A DNA stretch of 9,299 nucleotides, taken from assembly GCA_004297235.1 (NCBI GenBank), contig SCUR01000026.1:1-9299 (forward strand), written 5' to 3'. The translations under genes and the position numbers were made by a program. The DNA comes from Candidatus Manganitrophaceae bacterium (GTDB lineage Bacteria; Nitrospirota; Nitrospiria; SBBL01; Manganitrophaceae). Positions 5,298 to 9,299 of the stretch are shown here, piece by piece. The notes under the pieces are model-generated. The model made no database searches. It had not been told where the DNA came from and was given only the letters and a program-made list of their open reading frames with translations. How positions within the stretch are numbered: the first letter of the stretch is position 1; each line of letters begins with the position of its first letter.

Positions 5298-6365
5298 CTA
5301 AATTCCCTCCCCCTGATACACGGTCCAATGCCGCGGCTTGATGAAGACCACCTCACCTGCCTTTAAGCCCAGCTCTCGATAGCGCTCTTTGCTCAACTCC
5401 GCCTCGATCATCTGGCCGGTATCCTGGCGATTTAATTGTAGACGGACCACCGGACCGACCGACTGAATATGTTGAATCAGCGCCGCGATGGCCGGCTGGC
5501 CGTTTTTGTGCCGCTCGATCTCGATGTCGTGAGGGCGGACGTAAGCGACCGCCGGGGTATCTTGGGCCGCGGCATGCTCCGGGGCGTCGATCTCCAGCGG
5601 ACCGATCTTCACCCGCCCCTCCCCCACGCGGCTATGGAAAAGATTCACGTTGCCGAGAAAGTGGTAGACGAAGGGGTTCACCGGATGATCGTAGACCTCT
5701 TCCGGGGTTCCCACCTGCTCAATCCGCCCCTCGTTCATTACGACGATCCGGTCGGCCACTTCCAGCGCTTCCTCTTGATCGTGTGTGACGAAGACGCTGG
5801 TGATGTGCAGCTCGTCGTGAAGCCGTCGAAGCCAGAGACGGAGCTCTTGCCGGATCTTGGCGTCGAGCGCGCCGAACGGCTCATCGAGAAGGAGCATCTT
5901 CGGCTCGACCGCCAGCGCGCGGGCGAGGGCGACCCGCTGCCGCTGTCCGCCGGAGAGCTGCGAGGGATAATTCGATTCCATCCGGTCGAGCTGGACCAGT
6001 TGCAGCAAGGAATGGACTTTGGCGCGGATCTCTTCGTTCGAAGGCCGGTTGCTGCGGGGGCGGACCCGCAGGCCGAAGGCGACATTCTCGAAGACGGTCA
6101 TGTGCTTGAAAAGCGCATAGTGCTGGAAGACGAAACCGACATGGCGGTCCCGGACACTTCGGTCGGTGGCATTCTCCCCGTGAAAGAGAATCTCTCCGCT
6201 GTCGGGGGTCTCTAAGCCGGCCATGATCCGCAACAGCGTCGTCTTGCCGGAGCCGGAAGGACCCAGGAGGGCGACCAGCTCTCCGGTATTGACCGTCAGG
6301 TCAATATTCTTCAGCGCCGCAAAATCACCGAACTGTTTCGTCACCCGCCGAATCTCAATGCTCAT
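5298..6365 (-). CDS. cysA: Sulfate/thiosulfate ABC transporter ATP-binding protein CysA
   Basis: ATPase subunit that powers sulfate and thiosulfate uptake through the CysT-CysW channel, acting as a dimer on the cytoplasmic face. The ABC domain is complete: Walker A GPSGSGKTT (35-43), Q-loop Gln81, signature LSGGQRQ (137-143), Walker B MLLLDE (157-162) with catalytic Glu162, and the switch His195 in VTHDQ. Residues from about 240 form the C-terminal TOBE-like regulatory region typical of CysA (VAYVRPHDIEI near 273-283). At 355 aa it is of normal length. The ATG at 6365 is preceded by AGGAG (plus-strand CTCCT, 6374-6378) with 8 nt spacing. It is the last gene of the operon, 27 bp after cysW, and converges on uppP. 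Substrate assignment rests on the neighbouring CysT, CysW and sulfate-binding protein; the ATPase alone would resemble other members such as PotA or FbpC. Confidence 0.95.
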   Translation of the reverse strand: MSIEIRRVTKQFGDFAALKNIDLTVNTGELVALLGPSGSGKTTLLRIMAGLETPDSGEILFHGENATDRSVRDRHVGFVFQHYALFKHMTVFENVAFGLRVRPRSNRPSNEEIRAKVHSLLQLVQLDRMESNYPSQLSGGQRQRVALARALAVEPKMLLLDEPFGALDAKIRQELRLWLRRLHDELHITSVFVTHDQEEALEVADRIVVMNEGRIEQVGTPEEVYDHPVNPFVYHFLGNVNLFHSRVGEGRVKIGPLEIDAPEHAAAQDTPAVAYVRPHDIEIERHKNGQPAIAALIQHIQSVGPVVRLQLNRQDTGQMIEAELSKERYRELGLKAGEVVFIKPRHWTVYQGEGI

Positions 6366-6392
6366 CTATCCGACTCCTTTGCCGTCCGCCGA

Positions 6393-7268
6393 TCATCGCT
6401 GCCCGACGGAAGGTTGATGAGATTTCCATTCCACAAATCGCTTCGCCGCCAGCGTCACCAGCGCCAACAGTGCCAAAAGCGAGGCGACCGCAAAGGCCGC
6501 GACGAAGTTGTACTCGTTATAGAGGATCTCCACATGCAGCGGCATCGTGTTGGTCAGCCCGCGGATATGTCCGGAGACGACCGAGACCGCCCCGAATTCC
6601 CCCATCGCCCGCGCATTGCAGAGGATGACGCCATAGAGCAATCCCCACTTGATATTCGGGACGGTGATCCGAAAGAATGTCTGCCAGCCGCTCGCACCCA
6701 GGACGATGGCGGCTTCTTCCTCTTCGGTCCCCTGCGCCTGCATCAGCGGGATCAGCTCGCGGGCAACGAAGGGGAAGGTGACGAAGATCGTCGCCAGAAC
6801 GATTCCCGGGACCGCGAAGATGATCTTGATCTCATGCTCCTGAAGCCACGGCCCGAGCCACCCTTGCATCCCGAAGAGGAGGACAAAGATCATCCCGGAG
6901 ATCACCGGCGAGACGGCGAAAGGGAGATCGATCAGGGTCGTCAGCACATTTTTCCCGACGAAGTTAAACTTCGCGATCGCCCACGCCGCCGCCACCCCGA
7001 AGACGAGATTGAGCGGAACGGCAATGGCTGCGGTCAGGAGGGTCAGCCGGATCGCCGCCCACGCCTCCGGATCTTTAAACGATTCCAGATAGAGAGCAAA
7101 ACCTTTCTGAAGCGCCTCCGCGAAAATGACGATCAGCGGGGTTAAGAGAAAGAATCCCAGAAATAGAAGCGCCGTCGCGATCAGCAGCCAGCGAACCACT
7201 GCCGGCTCGGTTCGCGCGCGATTCAGGGGAACGCTCTCCGCTATCTTTAATCCGCTCGGTGCAAACAT
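6393..7268 (-). CDS. cysW: Sulfate/thiosulfate ABC transporter permease CysW
   Basis: Inner-membrane permease of 291 aa that pairs with CysT to form the sulfate channel. The first helix is at about residues 26-52 (LLIATALLFLGFFLLTPLIV), followed by further hydrophobic segments. The cytoplasmic EAA loop that docks onto CysA lies at about 183-204 (EEEAAIVLGASG and following). A CysW-specific block follows: MGEFGAVSVVSGHIRG, then LTNTMPLHVEILYNEY. The reading frame is open further upstream and a longer protein of 308 aa from 7319 is possible, but that would overlap cysT by 34 bp. The ATG at 7268 has a well-placed GAGG (plus-strand 7276-7279) 7 nt upstream and lies 17 bp after the cysT stop, so it is preferred. 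The N-terminal sequence MFAPSGLKIAES is soluble before the first helix. Confidence 0.94.
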   Translation of the reverse strand: MFAPSGLKIAESVPLNRARTEPAVVRWLLIATALLFLGFFLLTPLIVIFAEALQKGFALYLESFKDPEAWAAIRLTLLTAAIAVPLNLVFGVAAAWAIAKFNFVGKNVLTTLIDLPFAVSPVISGMIFVLLFGMQGWLGPWLQEHEIKIIFAVPGIVLATIFVTFPFVARELIPLMQAQGTEEEEAAIVLGASGWQTFFRITVPNIKWGLLYGVILCNARAMGEFGAVSVVSGHIRGLTNTMPLHVEILYNEYNFVAAFAVASLLALLALVTLAAKRFVEWKSHQPSVGQR

Positions 7269-7275
7269 CAGAATC

Positions 7276-7279
7276 CCTC
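7276..7279 (-). promoter_or_regulatory. Ribosome binding site fixing the cysW start
   Basis: On the minus strand GAGG, within the purine run GAGAGAGGGA, ends 7 nt before the ATG at 7268. It sits in the 17-bp gap after the cysT stop codon (7286-7288). This supports ATG 7268 over the upstream in-frame start at 7319. Confidence 0.65.
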
Positions 7280-7285
7280 TCTCAG

Positions 7286-8116
7286 TTACAGCGCTGCGAG
7301 GCGCCGGCGGCTCCACCATTGCAAAAGATTAATCGCCAACAGCAGCAGGAACGACACCGCCAGCATCACCACCGCCAACGCCGTCGCCCCGGCATAGTCG
7401 AACTGCTCCAGCTTGGTCATGATCAACAACGGGGTGATCTCCGTCCGCATCGGCATGTTGCCCGAAATGAAAACCACCGAGCCATACTCCCCCAACGCCC
7501 GCGCAAACGCCATCGCAAAGCCGGTCAGGAGCGCCGGCATCAGGGTCGGGAAGATCACCCGGAGAAAAATTTGCAGCCGGTTCGCCCCCAACGTGGTCGC
7601 CGCTTCTTCGAACTCCGGATGAAAATCTTCCAGAACCGGCTGGACCGTCCGGACCACAAAGGGCAACCCGATAAAGGTGAGCGCCACGACGACTCCCAGC
7701 GGCGCATAAGCCACCTTGATCCCGAGCGGCTCAAGATATTGTCCGATCCACCCCTTGCCGGAGTAGATGGTGGTTAGCGCAATCCCTCCCACCGCCGTCG
7801 GGAGGGCAAAGGGGAGATCGACCAGCCCATCGACGATCCGCTTGCCCGGAAAGGAATACCGGACCAACACCCAGGCGACGAGCAGACCGAAGACCACATT
7901 AAGCAGCGCCGCAATCAGCGACGCCCCCAGACTCAATCGGTAAGAGGCGAGCGCCCGCGGGGCGGTGATGATCTCCCAGAACTGTCCCCAAGAAAGCGTC
8001 GCCGTCCTGAGAAAGAGGGTCGAAAGGGGAATGAGAACGATAAAACTGAGATAGAAGAGCGTAAACCCCAGCGCGAGACCAAAACCGGGAAGGATGCTCT
8101 TTTGCTTTAAAACCAT
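7286..8116 (-). CDS. cysT: Sulfate/thiosulfate ABC transporter permease CysT (CysU)
   Basis: Inner-membrane permease of 276 aa, partner of CysW. Hydrophobic helices include a first segment at about 12-37 (LALGFTLFYLSFIVLIPLST) and a last at about 246-266. The EAA loop for CysA contact is at about 170-190 (EEAATTLGANRLQIFLR). Family-typical blocks are DLPFALPTAVGGIALT (about 100-115) and ALGEYGSVVFISGNMP (about 207-222). An in-frame TTG at 8128 would add four residues, but ATG 8116 has GGAG (plus-strand 8123-8126) 6 nt upstream and is preferred. It is separated from the upstream sulfate-binding-protein gene by 138 bp containing an inverted-repeat element, and is followed 17 bp later by cysW. 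The EYGSVVFISGN motif distinguishes CysT from CysW. Confidence 0.94.
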   Translation of the reverse strand: MVLKQKSILPGFGLALGFTLFYLSFIVLIPLSTLFLRTATLSWGQFWEIITAPRALASYRLSLGASLIAALLNVVFGLLVAWVLVRYSFPGKRIVDGLVDLPFALPTAVGGIALTTIYSGKGWIGQYLEPLGIKVAYAPLGVVVALTFIGLPFVVRTVQPVLEDFHPEFEEAATTLGANRLQIFLRVIFPTLMPALLTGFAMAFARALGEYGSVVFISGNMPMRTEITPLLIMTKLEQFDYAGATALAVVMLAVSFLLLLAINLLQWWSRRRLAAL

Positions 8117-8122
8117 GTCGAA

Positions 8123-8126
8123 CTCC
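8123..8126 (-). promoter_or_regulatory. Ribosome binding site fixing the cysT start
   Basis: On the minus strand GGAG lies 6 nt before ATG 8116. It overlaps the alternative TTG codon at 8126-8128, so that TTG could not use it and is unlikely to be the true initiator. Confidence 0.6.
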
Positions 8127-8149
8127 AACTGACTGGAATGAAATGTTCA

Positions 8150-8226
8150 TGTCATCCTGGGGCGAAGACGAAGAACCTCTCTCTTTTAAAGCCAAGACGA
8201 GATCCTTCGCTCCGCTCAGGATGACA
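8150..8226. repeat. Inverted-repeat element of the 'HPERSEGS' type
   Basis: GTCATCCTG (8151-8159) and CAGGATGAC (8217-8225) are perfect inverted arms about 57 bp apart, extended by one T-A pair. The right copy, read on the minus strand, is GTCATCCTGAGCGGAGCGAA followed by GGATCTCGTC; the left copy (GTCATCCTGGGGCGAAGACG and on) is a degenerate version of the same unit. In one minus-strand frame the right copy reads CHPERSEGSRLGF, a string familiar from spurious ORFs in many bacterial genomes because this repeat is widely dispersed. It lies wholly in the sbp-cysT gap, so the operon mRNA would carry it as a long imperfect hairpin. The family name here is descriptive, not official. Confidence 0.7.
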
Positions 8227-8254
8227 GACCTGTGTCATCGGACCATCGCGCCTG

Positions 8255-9271
8255 CTACCGCCCCGGCTGATAAATCTGATCGAACACACCGCCATCGGCA
8301 AAATGGGCCTGCTGCGCCTTCTGCCAACCGCCGAAGAGTTCATCGATTGTAAACAACGACACCTTCGGGAATTGCGCGGCGTATTTGGAGGCGACCGACT
8401 CCAGCCGGGGCCGGTAGTAATGTTTCGCCGCGATCTCTTGACCTTCTTCTGAGTAGAGATGCTCGAGATAGGCCTGCGCCACCTCGCGGGTTTTGCGCCG
8501 ATCGACCACTTTATCGACGATGGCAACCGGCGGCTCGGCCAGGATGCTGACCGACGGCGCGACGATTTCAAACTTTCCCTTGCCGAGCTCGTTGATCGCG
8601 AGCAATGCCTCATTCTCCCAGGCAATCAGCACATCGCCGATCCCTCGCTCCACAAACGTGGTCGTCGCTCCCCGCGCGCCGGAGTCGAGGACCGGAACGT
8701 TTTTGTAGATCCGCGTGACGAGGTCCTTTGCCTTCCCCTCGTCACCCCCATTTTTCTTCAGCGCATATCCCCAGGCGGCCAGATAATTCCAACGCGCCCC
8801 GCCGGAGGTTTTCGGGTTGGGGGTCACAACCGAGACTCCCGGTTTCGCCAGATCCTCCCAGTCCTTGATTCCCTTGGGGTTTCCCTTCCGGACCAGAAAG
8901 ACGATCGTCGAGGTGTAAGGGGCGCTGTTATGCGGCAGACGCGATTGCCAATTCTTCGGGAGGAGCCCTCCTTTTTCGGCGATGGCGTCGATATCATACG
9001 CCAGCGCCAAGGTCACCACATCGGCTTCCAGGCCGTCGATGACGGCGCGCGCCTGCTTGCCCGATCCCCCGTGGGATTGTTTGATCGTCACATTCTGATT
9101 ATTTTTCTCTTTCCATTTTTTTGAGAAAGCCGCGTTGAAATCTTGGTAGAGCTCCCGCGTCGGGTCGTAGGAGACGTTCAACAGATTTACATCTGCCGCC
9201 TGAAGCAATGGAGAAAACCCAAACGCCGCAAGAAAGACCGAGAAGAGGAAAATCCAAATTTTATTCAACAT
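8255..9271 (-). CDS. sbp: Periplasmic sulfate/thiosulfate-binding protein
   Basis: Substrate-binding protein of 338 aa that captures sulfate (or thiosulfate) in the periplasm and delivers it to CysT-CysW. Residues 1-26 form a signal peptide: a lysine near the N-terminus, a hydrophobic core (IWIFLFSVFLAAFGF) and an LQA-AD cleavage region; there is no lipobox cysteine. Family blocks are LLNVSYDPTRELYQDFN (about 30-46), KQSHGGSGKQARAV (about 64-77), ADVVTLALAYDIDAI (about 83-97), VVTPNPKTSGGARWNYLAAW (148-167) and VERGIGDVLIAWENEA (207-222). The NPKTSGGARW block is a sulfate-binding-protein signature. Length is normal. The ATG at 9271 has AGGAG (plus-strand CTCCT, 9279-9283) 7 nt upstream. It is the first gene of the operon visible here; the promoter must lie beyond the window end, since only 28 bp remain. 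Sulfate versus thiosulfate preference (Sbp versus CysP) cannot be told by eye. Confidence 0.95.
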   Translation of the reverse strand: MLNKIWIFLFSVFLAAFGFSPLLQAADVNLLNVSYDPTRELYQDFNAAFSKKWKEKNNQNVTIKQSHGGSGKQARAVIDGLEADVVTLALAYDIDAIAEKGGLLPKNWQSRLPHNSAPYTSTIVFLVRKGNPKGIKDWEDLAKPGVSVVTPNPKTSGGARWNYLAAWGYALKKNGGDEGKAKDLVTRIYKNVPVLDSGARGATTTFVERGIGDVLIAWENEALLAINELGKGKFEIVAPSVSILAEPPVAIVDKVVDRRKTREVAQAYLEHLYSEEGQEIAAKHYYRPRLESVASKYAAQFPKVSLFTIDELFGGWQKAQQAHFADGGVFDQIYQPGR

Positions 9272-9299
9272 AATTTATCTCCTAAGTAAGGGGTTCGTC

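Noticed and set aside
5289..5312. Hairpin GGGGAG/CTCCCC as a bidirectional terminator
   Set aside because: The stem is six pairs with a 12-nt loop, there is no T-run on either side, and it overlaps the end of the cysA coding region. It is too weak to list as a terminator.
5469..6215. Plus-strand frame of 248 codons over cysA
   Set aside because: It is antisense to a complete CysA with all ABC motifs. The composition is shadow-like and no family is recognisable.
6414..7145. Plus-strand frame of 243 codons over cysW
   Set aside because: It is rich in Arg, Asp, Glu and Gln with no structure or motif, and is the antisense shadow of a membrane protein gene.
8152..8625. Minus-strand frame of 157 codons ending in CHPERSEGSRLGF
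   Set aside because: It overlaps the sulfate-binding-protein gene in another frame and runs into the repeat. The tail is the translated repeat, a well-known source of false protein calls.

Overview
The window looks like an ordinary chromosomal segment from a GC-rich, probably Gram-negative, free-living bacterium. The evidence is a sulfate-binding protein with a cleavable (not lipoprotein) signal peptide, a PhoR-type sensor kinase, several envelope enzymes, and the absence of phage, transposon, plasmid or CRISPR genes. The phylum cannot be fixed from sequence alone. A dispersed repeat of the type that translates as 'HPERSEGS' is present; such repeats occur in many environmental phyla. The general look would fit Nitrospirota or a relative, but that is only an impression.

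Layout. Bases 1-5276 carry five genes on the plus strand: (1) a sensor histidine kinase whose 5' end lies outside the window; (2) an isoprenylcysteine-methyltransferase-like membrane protein, probably starting at TTG; (3) a membrane-anchored left-handed beta-helix acyltransferase; (4) a mannose-1-phosphate guanylyltransferase-type sugar nucleotidyltransferase; (5) undecaprenyl-diphosphatase UppP. Gaps of 114-336 bp separate these genes and several hold promoter-like sequences, so they look like separate transcription units rather than one operon. Bases 5298-9271 carry a minus-strand operon for sulfate/thiosulfate import in the order sbp-cysT-cysW-cysA. It converges on uppP with only 21 bp between the two stop codons.

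Function. Genes 2-5 have a common envelope flavour: a membrane methyltransferase, an acyltransferase, activated-sugar synthesis and lipid-carrier recycling. No glycosyltransferase or polymerase is present to prove a polysaccharide locus. The sulfate operon is a complete ABC importer: binding protein, two permeases and an ATPase. It lacks cysteine-biosynthesis genes in this window.

The most interesting non-coding sequence is the 336 bp gap at 3025-3360. It holds a GC-rich two-stem hairpin, then an abrupt AT-rich patch with a perfect 19-bp palindrome, an extra half-site and a second inverted repeat, all just upstream of the nucleotidyltransferase. The second is an inverted-repeat hairpin of the HPERSEGS type in the sbp-cysT intercistronic gap. 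I see no clear evidence of a new multi-gene system.
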